This document shows positions 16,071-23,617 of a stretch of 34,242 nt of DNA, one piece after another. Every line of letters starts with the position of its first letter. Position 1 is the first letter of the stretch. The stretch is taken from the NCBI GenBank assembly GCA_026417755.1, contig JAOACQ010000016.1, positions 1-34,242 on the forward strand. The letters run 5' to 3'. Origin of the DNA: Brevinematales bacterium (GTDB lineage: Bacteria > Spirochaetota > Brevinematia > Brevinematales > JAOACQ01). Position numbers and translations under genes: made by a program. The notes beneath the pieces are model-generated. The model saw only the letters and a list, made by a program, of their open reading frames with translations, did not search any database and had not been told where the DNA came from.

Positions 16071-16808
16071 CTACTCTCCTTTAAAAACTCCAAGAGGAAA
16101 AGTTTTAACCACTTCCTCCATTATAAATTTATTTGATTCAACTGGGGACATTTTCCAGTTGGTATTACAGTTTGAAAGTATTTCAATAAATGTGTATCCT
16201 GCTTTTTTAAGTTGAAGTTGAAAAGCCTTCTTTATCAAAGATTTGGTCGTAAGAATATGTTTAAAATCCGCAACTGTAGTTCTTGCTACAAAAACTGGTG
16301 CTGTAAGACTCGCTATAAGTTCTGCCATTCTTATTGGGTAACCATGTATATCCGCTTTTCTACCATCATAAGAAGTGGTTGTCTTTTGCCCCAACAAAGT
16401 TGTAGGTGCAAGTTGCCCACCTGTCATTCCATAATTAGCATTATTTATAAAAATAACTGTAAAATTTTCACCCCTATTTGCGGCATGAATTGTCTCCCCC
16501 ATACCAATCGATGCTAAATCACCATCACCTTGATAACATATCACCAATTTGTCAGGATGGACTCTTTTTATTCCAGTAGCAACAGCAGCAGCTCTACCGT
16601 GAGCAGCCTCACTTACATCAAATTCCCAGTAATCATATGCCCTTACAGCACATCCTACTGGTGCAATCCCTATCGTATCCTCACGAATATCAAGTTCATC
16701 TATTATTTCACATATTAGCCTGTGAACAACTGAATGCCCACAGCCCGGGCAATAATGCATCGGAAGGTTTTTTATGCTCTTGGGTTTATCAAATACAACA
16801 GTCCTCAT
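16071..16808 (-). CDS. 2-oxoacid:ferredoxin oxidoreductase, beta (thiamine diphosphate) subunit
   Basis: Catalytic beta subunit, 245 residues. It has the N-terminal cluster motif CPGCGH (20-25), a further Cys53 in PVGCAVRAYD, and the thiamine diphosphate/magnesium motif GDGDLASIG (94-102) with NNANYGMTGGQ (122-132). With the alpha subunit it decarboxylates a 2-oxoacid, transfers the acyl group to CoA and passes electrons through its iron-sulfur cluster. The start overlaps the alpha stop by four bases (ATGA), a sign of coupled translation. The substrate is set mostly by alpha, which is VorB-like. Confidence 0.94.
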   Translation of the reverse strand: MRTVVFDKPKSIKNLPMHYCPGCGHSVVHRLICEIIDELDIREDTIGIAPVGCAVRAYDYWEFDVSEAAHGRAAAVATGIKRVHPDKLVICYQGDGDLASIGMGETIHAANRGENFTVIFINNANYGMTGGQLAPTTLLGQKTTTSYDGRKADIHGYPIRMAELIASLTAPVFVARTTVADFKHILTTKSLIKKAFQLQLKKAGYTFIEILSNCNTNWKMSPVESNKFIMEEVVKTFPLGVFKGE

Positions 16809-17869
16809 TTTACTACCCTCCTGTAGAGGTCTAAAATCTTTTGTTTAAGTTCATTCTCATCAAGCAAAACACCACCCATCTTTCCATAAAATTCAACAGG
16901 AATTTTGCATTCCACTCCGAGTTTGATGTCCTCAATCATCTGTCCAGCACTCATCTCAACACTTATCATTCCTTTTACACCATTATCAACAAGTTGTCTA
17001 AGTTTCTTATAAGGGTAAGGGTAGAGGGTTATCGGTCTTAACATTCCAACCTTATAGCCTTCTTCTCTTAACTCAGTCACAACACTCCTTGAAACTCTTG
17101 AAGATATTCCATAAGCAACAACCACTACTAAAGCATCATCAAGCATAAATTCTTCATAACGAACTTCACTTTGACAAATTTCTCTGTATATTTCCTGTAA
17201 TTTTTTATTCACAGCTTCCATTTTTGGTTCATCAAGCCAGAGAGAACGAATCACATTTTTTTGTCTGCCTTTACATCCTGTTAATGCCCACTCTTTAGGC
17301 CTTATGTCTGGTTTATAATCTGGAATTTCAACATTTTCCATCATCTGTCCTATAATACCATCTGAAAGAATTAAGGCCGGAGTTCTATATTTATCGGAAA
17401 GCTCAAAACCAAGAATCGTATGATCAAGCATTTCCTGCGGTGAAGCCGGAGCAAGCACAATCAGATGATAGTCTCCATGTCCACCCCCTTTTGTAGCCTG
17501 AAAATAATCAGCTTGTGCCCCAGCTATGTTGCCAAGACCAGGCCCACCTCTCTGAATATTTGCTATAACACAAGGAAGCATTGCTGTGGCAAGATAAGAT
17601 ACCCCTTCCTGCATAAGACTATAGCCGGGGCTTGAAGTTGTTGTCATAACCCTTCCCCCGGCAGCTGACGCACCATAGACCATATTTATGGCAGCAACCT
17701 CACTTTCTGCCTGTACAAAAACACCACCAACCTCTGGCATCCTCACCGACATAAGCTCAGTAACCTCATTCTGAGGTGTAATCGGATAACCAAAGTAATA
17801 CCTGCAACCGGCAATCAAAGCCCCATATACAAGAGCCTCGTTGCCTTTCATAAGTTTCTTCTCTGACAT
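16805..17869 (-). CDS. vorB: 2-oxoacid:ferredoxin oxidoreductase, alpha subunit (VorB type)
   Basis: Alpha subunit, 354 residues, with YPITP (28-32), AESEVAAI (54-61), TSSPG (78-82) and QRGGPGLGN (106-114). Sequence style and length match the VorB group, annotated as 3-methyl-2-oxobutanoate (2-oxoisovalerate):ferredoxin oxidoreductase, which turns branched-chain 2-oxoacids into acyl-CoA with reduced ferredoxin. The related 2-oxoglutarate (Kor) enzymes are close, so the substrate call is less certain than the family. ATG 17869 directly follows the ferredoxin-subunit stop (TGAATG). The enzyme class is oxygen-sensitive and typical of anaerobes. Confidence 0.9.
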   Translation of the reverse strand: MSEKKLMKGNEALVYGALIAGCRYYFGYPITPQNEVTELMSVRMPEVGGVFVQAESEVAAINMVYGASAAGGRVMTTTSSPGYSLMQEGVSYLATAMLPCVIANIQRGGPGLGNIAGAQADYFQATKGGGHGDYHLIVLAPASPQEMLDHTILGFELSDKYRTPALILSDGIIGQMMENVEIPDYKPDIRPKEWALTGCKGRQKNVIRSLWLDEPKMEAVNKKLQEIYREICQSEVRYEEFMLDDALVVVVAYGISSRVSRSVVTELREEGYKVGMLRPITLYPYPYKKLRQLVDNGVKGMISVEMSAGQMIEDIKLGVECKIPVEFYGKMGGVLLDENELKQKILDLYRRVVK

Positions 17870-18085
17870 TCAATCATCCTCTTTAATAACCTTAATAGCT
17901 ATCTCCGGACAAACTATAGCACATCTTTTACACCCTATACAATCATTGTTTCTTACCGGAATAGCATATCTCCAGCTGAATTTATTAAATTTATCCCCTA
18001 ATTCTATTACATTTTTTGAACATTCAGGAATACATAAACCACAACCTTTACATATATCTGTGTCAATTTCTATATGAAACTTCAT
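17870..18085 (-). CDS. 2-oxoacid:ferredoxin oxidoreductase, delta subunit (2x4Fe-4S)
   Basis: Small ferredoxin-type electron-transfer subunit of 71 residues. Two CxxCxxCxxxC/P motifs are clear: Cys12, 15, 18, 22 and Cys49, 52, 55, 59, the second ending in CP. It carries electrons from the beta-subunit cluster to free ferredoxin. First gene of the operon; ATG 18085 lies about 19 bases after the predicted transcription start, with GGGG just upstream. The alpha gene follows with no gap. Confidence 0.94.
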   Translation of the reverse strand: MKFHIEIDTDICKGCGLCIPECSKNVIELGDKFNKFSWRYAIPVRNNDCIGCKRCAIVCPEIAIKVIKEDD

Positions 18086-18110
18086 TCATACCCCGTAATT
18101 TTTTTGTTAA

Positions 18111-18138
18111 ATTATAACATCTTTTCGGAATTTGTAAA
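18111..18138 (-). promoter_or_regulatory. Promoter of the vor operon
   Basis: Minus strand TTTACA (18133-18138), 16-base spacer, perfect TATAAT (18111-18116). The predicted start is near 18104, about 20 bases before the ferredoxin-subunit ATG. Confidence 0.7.
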
Positions 18139-18233
18139 GTATTTTGATGGTAAAATTTTTAAACTATACCTTTTTTGTATAATTTAAACAAAATTTCTTT
18201 AAAAAAGAAGAGAGAAAAATGGGCTATACTTAG

Positions 18234-19343
18234 TTAAAAAGATCTGGTTGGATCAATAAAAATATATATGGGTTTTTCATATTTTCTATCAAATAATATT
18301 AAATATTCACCGGAATCGCCACTGTTAAAAGAAGAATAAGAGGCCCTAATAGCCAGGGAATTATGAAATGGTATTAAAATCAATCCATTGAAACCCACAT
18401 ATTTATGAGAAAATAACTCTAAGTGAGAAGAATCATCAAAAGTTACGACGATTGAGCTGGCTTCTACTTTTCCATAAACAGGATCAGAAGAATTTAAAAT
18501 ATAGGTTTTTGTTACATAACTTATCAATTCAAGGGAATTATCCCCATTCAAGTCTGCTTTTGCTTGATATAAAATTTCATCATATTCAAAATTTTTTAAA
18601 GGAATATATTCTTTTAAAACCTCTATTTTTTTCTTTTTAAATTTATGTCTATTTGTATAATCATCAAAAGCCTCTTTTTTCATTAAAAAGAGATTTGTAT
18701 AAGATTCAAAATTTTTCTCAGAAATAAATCTGATAACAGGATAGTAATACATACCATTATTTATTAAATGAATTTTATAATTGGAAACTATAATAAATTC
18801 AAACTTTTCATTTACAACATATAAGTTTTTTGTCTCTGAACCCGATATAATTGCTTTATAATATAGAGAATTTGTTATTAAAACATCTTCTCCTGAATAA
18901 TTCTGTTCTATTATATAATCTGGGTCTTCAGGAAGTATACCTAAATAATTAAAGTCATATACATAACTTACTTTTTTGTTTTTTATGATCTTATTCTTGC
19001 CTAAAAGTATACTAAATTTTGTTGCATAAAAAAGAAAGTTTTCATCAATATCATACATATTAAGCTCAAAAAGAAAACCGTCAAAAACCCATCCAACAAG
19101 ATTTTTATATACTACTTTAACCCAACAGGCTTTTGTGTTTTCAATTACATCATATTTTCTTGAATATTCAATCACTTTAACTTTCGTTCCATATGGGATT
19201 AAAGTTATTTTTTTTGAATTTATATCTGGACGTTCTCTTAATACAAGACCGTTTTCAGCAATTACCATTTTATAATAATGAGCTCCAGCGAAAGCAAAAG
19301 GAAAAAATAAAAAGAATAATATTAAAAAGTTTTTTACTTTCAT
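18234..19343 (-). CDS. Exported SH3-domain protein of unknown function
   Basis: Protein of 369 residues. A clean signal peptide (KVKNFLILFFLFFPFAFAGA, cut near residue 21) is followed by a bacterial SH3 (SH3b) domain at about 25-95, with the usual LRERPDINSKKITLIPYGTKV and WVKVVYKNLVGWVF strands. The rest (about 100-369) is rich in beta-forming and aromatic residues and is not recognised. SH3b domains often bind peptidoglycan or act as targeting modules, which fits its place after rsmH and the ftsL-like gene. ATG 19343 is chosen because the signal peptide starts there; the in-frame TTG at 19373 has no ribosome site, but the site before 19343 is weak too. Confidence 0.8.
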   Translation of the reverse strand: MKVKNFLILFFLFFPFAFAGAHYYKMVIAENGLVLRERPDINSKKITLIPYGTKVKVIEYSRKYDVIENTKACWVKVVYKNLVGWVFDGFLFELNMYDIDENFLFYATKFSILLGKNKIIKNKKVSYVYDFNYLGILPEDPDYIIEQNYSGEDVLITNSLYYKAIISGSETKNLYVVNEKFEFIIVSNYKIHLINNGMYYYPVIRFISEKNFESYTNLFLMKKEAFDDYTNRHKFKKKKIEVLKEYIPLKNFEYDEILYQAKADLNGDNSLELISYVTKTYILNSSDPVYGKVEASSIVVTFDDSSHLELFSHKYVGFNGLILIPFHNSLAIRASYSSFNSGDSGEYLILFDRKYEKPIYIFIDPTRSF

Positions 19344-19390
19344 TTTCTTCTTGAATCTCCAATTTAACTTCAATCTTTTTCAGTAATCTA

Positions 19391-19753
19391 TTAACCAATC
19401 TTTGATTTCAAAAGATTAATAAATTTTTCAAAATCTGATATGTTTTGTTCTTTATTTTCTGCTTCTTTAGAAGAGGATGTGGGTTTTACAATTTCTATTA
19501 TTTTTACATCTTTTAAGGAAATTGGCCTTGCGGTTGTATCTATAGATTGCCTCACAAAATTTTGATATTCATTGTTATATTCAAGAATAAGTTTTTGTTT
19601 ATATTCTTCGAGTTCCGAAATCTCTCTTTCGAGTTTTTTTATTTCCATTTCGTAGTTTCTTGATTCAAGCCTTTGTTCTCCTACAAAGAAAATCACACAA
19701 ATAGCGAAAAAAGAAACACTAAAAACACGAAACCAGACGTTAAAGCTATTCAT
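19391..19753 (-). CDS. Probable FtsL-like division protein
   Basis: Small bitopic protein of 120 residues: short cytoplasmic start, one transmembrane helix (about 8-25, FRVFSVSFFAICVIFFVG) and a coiled coil (about 27-65) rich in Glu, Lys and Leu. This shape and its position right after rsmH are those of FtsL in division clusters, where FtsL joins FtsB and FtsQ to activate septal wall synthesis. FtsL diverges too far for sequence identity to help, so the call rests on topology and synteny. Its ATG lies 8 bases inside the rsmH end. The next gene is the SH3 protein rather than ftsI, so the usual cluster is broken. Confidence 0.65.
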   Translation of the reverse strand: MNSFNVWFRVFSVSFFAICVIFFVGEQRLESRNYEMEIKKLEREISELEEYKQKLILEYNNEYQNFVRQSIDTTARPISLKDVKIIEIVKPTSSSKEAENKEQNISDFEKFINLLKSKIG

Positions 19754-20639
19754 TTTTCACTCCACTCACCTTTTTAAAGACTCTCATTTTTGCACTTCTT
19801 GCCGACTTATTTTTTCTTATCTCTTCCATAGAAGGCAAAATTACCTTTTTTGTGCAGACAATTCCTTTCCCCTCTTTCTCGAGTTCTTTGAGTCCCCACT
19901 TCACAATTCTATCTTCTAAGGAATGGTAGCTTATAACTACCAACCTTCCATTTTCTGATAATATATCGGCACATATAGGTATAAAACTTTCGAGAATTTT
20001 TAATTCTTTATTAACAAAAATTCTCAAAGCCTGAAAACTTTTTGTAGCCGGGTGTATATTTCTAGTTCTCTCCTTTTTAACTCTTGCTATTAAATCGGCA
20101 AGTCCCTTTGCATTCTTAATAGGTCTAGAAGATAAAATTTCTCTTGCAATTTTTCTTGCTTCTCTCTCTTCTCCAAACCTGTATAGAATATCTGCGATCT
20201 CATTTTCTCTGAATTTATTAACTACATCAAAGGCTGTTAATTCCTCCAAATCATCAAGTCTCATATCAAGAGATAGTTCATCTGTATAACTTATACCTCT
20301 CTCTAACTCTTTGAGATGAAACATCGAAATACCAAGATCTGCAATTATTCCATCAACCTGTTTGATATTTTCTTGTTGCAATGCAAGTTTTATATCATCA
20401 AATCTTAAATTATAAAATGAAACATTCTTAAACTTAGAAAGTCTTTTTTTGGCTATCTCAAGAATTTTCTTATCTCTATCAATACATATAAGATACCCTT
20501 TTCCATCAAGTTTTTCTAGTATAGCTTCCGAATGTCCGCCTTCTCCGCAGGTAACATCTACATAAACCCCATTTTCTTTAATATCAAGATTCTCAAGAGA
20601 TTCTTTCAATAAAACCGGTATATGATAAAATTTTTCCAT
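19746..20639 (-). CDS. rsmH: 16S rRNA (cytosine-1402 N4) methyltransferase RsmH
   Basis: SAM-dependent methyltransferase that modifies C1402 in the ribosomal P site; formerly MraW. The 297-residue protein has the family opening HIPVLL (6-11), the SAM-binding VDVTCGEGGHSEAIL (27-41), the acidic ICIDRDK (51-57) and the conserved VISYHSLEDRIVK (about 245-257). Normally it follows mraZ at the head of the division and cell-wall cluster; here the gene before it is the PAS-PP2C-HATPase protein, whose stop directly touches this ATG. GGTGG in the end of that gene serves as ribosome site. Confidence 0.96.
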   Translation of the reverse strand: MEKFYHIPVLLKESLENLDIKENGVYVDVTCGEGGHSEAILEKLDGKGYLICIDRDKKILEIAKKRLSKFKNVSFYNLRFDDIKLALQQENIKQVDGIIADLGISMFHLKELERGISYTDELSLDMRLDDLEELTAFDVVNKFRENEIADILYRFGEEREARKIAREILSSRPIKNAKGLADLIARVKKERTRNIHPATKSFQALRIFVNKELKILESFIPICADILSENGRLVVISYHSLEDRIVKWGLKELEKEGKGIVCTKKVILPSMEEIRKNKSARSAKMRVFKKVSGVKNE

Positions 20640-22190
20640 TTATTCCACCCTGAGATACATTGTTATCTCATTACCAGTTTTATTAAATTTAATTTTATTC
20701 ATTATTCTTCCTATCATAAAAATGCCTCTTCCAGATGTCTTTAAAATATTTTCCTTCTTTGACGGATCTGGAATTTCTTTGATATTAAAACCTCTTCCTT
20801 CATCTCTTATCTTAAAAATAATCCAATTTTTAAAAATTCTATAGCTTATAAAGACCCTTTTCTGAATGTTTGATTTATTCCCATGAATGATCGCATTTAT
20901 AACTGCTTCATAAAGGCAAGTATATATTTTCCACTTAATTTCTTCGCTTAAATTAAAAGTTCTTTCTATAGAAGAAATTAATTTAATAATTGCATTATCA
21001 GCTTCAAGAATATTACTCGGAATTGAAAGATAATTTTTATATCCAAAATTTTTATTCAGTGTAACAAGAAGCATTGAAATATCATCTTCTTCAAATCTTT
21101 CATATTCCTGCAAGAGAGAAAGATATATTTTATTAACTATGTTTTGCTGTTTTGTAGTAATAAGATTTAAAAAAATATTTTTTAATTCATTTACTGATAT
21201 TGTTTCTCTGTTCTTATGAAATGAAAATAATCCATCAGTATAAAACAAAATTTTGCAAAAATCTGGCAGTTTTTCCTTTCCAATATACTTTGAATAAGAT
21301 AAATTTAGGTTTATTCCAAGTGGAAAGGTTATTTTTTCTAAATGATAAATCTTTTTGTCTCTTTCGGAAAAAATTATTGGCATAGGATGACCACAGTTGA
21401 TATATTCTATCTCATAATTCTTTGTATCTATAATCCCATAAAAAAGTGTAACAAATTGATCCTCTATGAGAAGCTGAAGAAGAGTAGAATTAAGATAAAA
21501 AACCATCTTATCCACACTATAAAAATCCTTTGGTGTCAAAGTTATTAGCATCTTGAGTGTAGCAGTTATAAGTGAGGCTGACACTCCATGTCCAGAAACA
21601 TCGGCAATGAAAACTCCAACTTTGTCCTGATCAACTTGAAAAATATCAAAAAAGTCTCCCCCAAGTTTTTCTGATGGCTTAAAAAATGTTTCAAATCTCA
21701 CATAAGAATTATAAATTGGAGAAATATAAAAAATATGATCAAGAATTCTCTTGGCCGTTGTAAGTTCATCTTCCATTAATTTATTTTTTACTTCAAGCTG
21801 ATTGAATAACTTAAATTCAAGACTTATATCCTGAAAAAAAAGCTGTAAGTAACTTTTTTTATTAATATTAAGTTTTTGTATATTTACAGAATAAACCTTT
21901 TCAGGGTTTTCTTTCTGAAATATTTTATATGTGGTAAACAAAGAAGAAGACGAAGATTTAATAAAATTAAGAATATCCGCCTCTTCAATTGAAAAAAAAT
22001 TTTTGATATTTTCACCAATCAAACTATGAGTTTTATCAAGGATTTTTAAGAAAAACATATTATGAAAGATAATAATTCCTTTATTATCTATTATAAGATA
22101 GGGAAATGGAAAATTTCCAAATATTTTAATTGAGTTTTCCTTAAGCAAATTAAAGAATTCTTTATTTTTATTCTGCATTATGTTTTCCAT
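20640..22190 (-). CDS. PAS - PP2C (SpoIIE/RsbU) phosphatase - HATPase (RsbW-like) fusion
   Basis: Cytoplasmic regulator of 516 residues with a PAS domain (about 20-125), a short coiled coil (126-150), a PP2C SpoIIE-type serine phosphatase (155-378; GGDFFD 177-182, DVSGHG 197-202, NCGHP 265-269, YTDGL 317-321, EEDDIS 367-372) and an anti-sigma-factor-type ATPase (390-516; NAIIHGN 432-438, DEGRGF 463-468, GRGIFMI 487-493). Such fusions can both dephosphorylate and phosphorylate an STAS anti-sigma antagonist; none is in the window. ATG 22190 lies only 3 bases from the end of tRNA-Ser and has no ribosome site. ATG 22178, behind a weak GGAA, is an alternative four codons shorter. It precedes rsmH with no gap. 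Confidence 0.92.
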   Translation of the reverse strand: MENIMQNKNKEFFNLLKENSIKIFGNFPFPYLIIDNKGIIIFHNMFFLKILDKTHSLIGENIKNFFSIEEADILNFIKSSSSSLFTTYKIFQKENPEKVYSVNIQKLNINKKSYLQLFFQDISLEFKLFNQLEVKNKLMEDELTTAKRILDHIFYISPIYNSYVRFETFFKPSEKLGGDFFDIFQVDQDKVGVFIADVSGHGVSASLITATLKMLITLTPKDFYSVDKMVFYLNSTLLQLLIEDQFVTLFYGIIDTKNYEIEYINCGHPMPIIFSERDKKIYHLEKITFPLGINLNLSYSKYIGKEKLPDFCKILFYTDGLFSFHKNRETISVNELKNIFLNLITTKQQNIVNKIYLSLLQEYERFEEDDISMLLVTLNKNFGYKNYLSIPSNILEADNAIIKLISSIERTFNLSEEIKWKIYTCLYEAVINAIIHGNKSNIQKRVFISYRIFKNWIIFKIRDEGRGFNIKEIPDPSKKENILKTSGRGIFMIGRIMNKIKFNKTGNEITMYLRVE

Positions 22191-22193
22191 AAA

Positions 22194-22282
22194 CGGAGAG
22201 AGGGGGATTTGAACCCCCGGTACACCAAAAAGTGTACATCTGATTTCGAGTCAGACCCAATCGACCACTCTGGCATCTCTCC
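22194..22282 (-). tRNA. tRNA-Ser (anticodon CGA)
   Basis: Class II tRNA of 89 bases. The acceptor GGAGAGA pairs perfectly with TCTCTCC; anticodon stem TCTGA/TCAGA encloses loop CTCGAAA, giving CGA (reads UCG); a long variable arm GTACAC-loop-GTGTAC and T loop TTCAAAT complete it. Discriminator is G as expected for serine. CCA is not encoded. It lies 7 bases after tRNA-Arg and just before the PAS-PP2C-HATPase gene. Confidence 0.96.
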
Positions 22283-22289
22283 AGAATTT

Positions 22290-22363
22290 CGCGCCCAGGA
22301 GGATTTGAACCCCCGGCCCTCAGGACCGCAACCTGATGCTCTATCCAGCTGAGCTATGAGCGC
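22290..22363 (-). tRNA. tRNA-Arg (anticodon GCG)
   Basis: Class I tRNA of 74 bases. The acceptor GCGCTCA pairs with TGGGCGC (one G-U), D stem GCTC/GAGC, anticodon stem TCAGG/CCTGA around loop TTGCGGT, giving GCG with G37, and T stem GGGGG/CCTCC (one G-U). It reads CGC and CGU. Most bacteria use an ACG anticodon here, changed to inosine by TadA, so GCG is uncommon. Discriminator G; CCA not encoded. Confidence 0.94.
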
Positions 22364-22374
22364 TCTTCTATTTT

Positions 22375-22403
22375 ATTATAAAATAAACAATTCTAAAAGT
22401 CAA
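22375..22403 (-). promoter_or_regulatory. Promoter of the tRNA-Arg / tRNA-Ser unit
   Basis: Minus strand TTGACT (22398-22403), 17-base spacer, perfect TATAAT (22375-22380). Start predicted near 22368, five bases before tRNA-Arg. With no promoter seen before the PAS-PP2C-HATPase gene, it may drive the tRNAs, that gene, rsmH, the ftsL-like gene and the SH3 gene together. Confidence 0.75.
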
Positions 22404-22423
22404 CAAGAGCTTTATGGCAAAAA

Positions 22424-22452
22424 TGTTAACCAAAAAACCATAAAGGTTGACA
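22424..22452 (+). promoter_or_regulatory. Probable BirA operator before bioY
   Basis: TGTTAACC (22424-22431) and GGTTGACA (22445-22452) form an inverted repeat (one mismatch in 8) with a 13-base centre. They match the half-sites of the biotin repressor BirA (TTGTnAACC...GGTTnACAA), whose spacer is usually 14-16. The right half contains the whole bioY -35 box, so bound repressor would block RNA polymerase. A second dyad, CTTTATGG (22410-22417) and CCATAAAG (22438-22445), overlaps it. Confidence 0.7.
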
Positions 22453-22475
22453 AAAAATTTTTTCTTTAGTAAAAT
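22447..22475 (+). promoter_or_regulatory. Promoter of bioY
   Basis: Perfect TTGACA (22447-22452), 17-base spacer, TAAAAT (22470-22475). The start near 22482 leaves a leader of about 43 bases before ATG 22525. Confidence 0.8.
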
Positions 22476-22524
22476 ATCTGGAAGAGAGAAGACAAAAATT
22501 TGATTTTTATCATAGGAGGTTAAA

Positions 22525-23157
22525 ATGATTGCGAGTTTTATCGAAAATTATTCAAGATTAAGATTAAGATTTTTTGAGTGGAGAAGTGAACTTGAAATCG
22601 GAAAGAAAATAGCTCTTTCAATTGTTGGGGCTATGCTTATGGGTGCTCTTGCACAACTGAAAATATATCTACCATGGACACCGGTTCCTATTGTAGGATC
22701 AACTTTTGGAGTGGTTTTAGCTGGAGTTTTGTTAGGTAAAAATTGGGGTGGTATTTCAACATTGATTTATGTCATTTTAGGTGCTTTTGGGTTACCATGG
22801 TTTGCTGGTTTTTCTGGAGGTATTGGAGTAATCTTGGGTCCTACTGGAGGTTACCTGATAGGATTTGTTCTCTCAGGATTCTTTATTGGCTATCTGATTG
22901 ACAAATTTCAATCTTCAAGAAAATTATTACCACTAGTGTTAATTATGTTATTTGCTCATTTTGTACTTATGTATATTCCGGGCCTTATACAACTTGGCTT
23001 ATGGATGACTTTTGTAAAAGGTAAGCCATTTAATTTGGTTGAGCTTCTCTGGGCTGGAGCTATACCTTTTATTCCGGGTGATATTATAAAATCTATTTTT
23101 GCAGCAATATTCTGTAATATTATTACTCCAAAGGAAAATTATATTGCAAAGAAGTAA
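22525..23157 (+). CDS. bioY: Biotin transporter substrate-binding subunit BioY
   Basis: Integral membrane S component for biotin, working with an energy-coupling-factor module (EcfA, EcfA', EcfT) or alone. The 210-residue protein has about six transmembrane helices and the typical BioY run LPWTPVPIVGSTFGVVLAGVLLG followed by a glycine-rich GLPWFAGFSGGIGVILGPTGGYLIGF. The first 30 residues are a charged cytoplasmic extension. ATG 22525 lies behind AGGAGG at ideal spacing. The probable BirA operator on its promoter supports biotin as substrate: the gene would be switched off when biotin is plentiful. No ECF ATPase or T component is nearby, so it would share a general module. Confidence 0.94.
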   Translation: MIASFIENYSRLRLRFFEWRSELEIGKKIALSIVGAMLMGALAQLKIYLPWTPVPIVGSTFGVVLAGVLLGKNWGGISTLIYVILGAFGLPWFAGFSGGIGVILGPTGGYLIGFVLSGFFIGYLIDKFQSSRKLLPLVLIMLFAHFVLMYIPGLIQLGLWMTFVKGKPFNLVELLWAGAIPFIPGDIIKSIFAAIFCNIITPKENYIAKK

Positions 23158-23542
23158 AATTATATATTTAAGGGCTCATCATCTCCTTTGTCTTCAGGGT
23201 TTTCAGGGGTATGGGTATGATGGGCCTTTCACTGAAAATTTAAATGAAATTCACAGAATTTTTTTTAAAGTTAAGAAAATTAAACCAATATTTTTAAATG
23301 ACATTGTATGTAAAAAATGTCCTTTTACATCAAAAAGAAACCAAGTATGTTGTAAAAGAAATTTTAATCCAAAAAAATTTGACCTCAAAATCCTTAAAAT
23401 TCTTGGTATAAAACCACTGAAAACAGTCAAACTGGAAAATCTACTTTTTTATTCCAATCAAGATAAAGAAAAGAATATTAAGTTAAAGAATCTATGTAAA
23501 GATTGCGAATGGAAAACAAAATGTCTCTGGTTTTTAAATTAA
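23144..23542 (+). CDS. DUF1284 cysteine-rich protein
   Basis: Small protein of 132 residues with the DUF1284 signature LRAHHLLCLQGFQGYGYDGPF (9-29). It has eight cysteines (16, 56, 59, 69, 70, 118, 121, 127), several as CxxC pairs, suggesting a bound iron-sulfur cluster or zinc. The function of the family is not known to me. The best start is TTG 23144: AAGGA at 23131-23135 sits 8 bases upstream and no ATG is placed correctly; it overlaps the bioY end by 14 bases. Translation is probably coupled to bioY, so it may share biotin control. Confidence 0.8.
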   Translation: MQRSKIIYLRAHHLLCLQGFQGYGYDGPFTENLNEIHRIFFKVKKIKPIFLNDIVCKKCPFTSKRNQVCCKRNFNPKKFDLKILKILGIKPLKTVKLENLLFYSNQDKEKNIKLKNLCKDCEWKTKCLWFLN

Positions 23543-23617
23543 TTTTAACAAAAAATACTTTTTTTTTATTAATTTTTTTATTATAATATTAAGTAAGAAT
23601 AAATCTGGAAATTTAAA

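Noticed and set aside
15531-18085. Pyruvate:ferredoxin oxidoreductase
   Set aside because: The alpha subunit matches the VorB style and the four-gene order differs from the fused pyruvate enzyme.
18150-18185. Hairpin AAACTATAC/GTATAATTT as the end of the SH3 gene
   Set aside because: The stem is short, AT-only in large part and has a mismatch, and no strong T-run follows in the needed direction.
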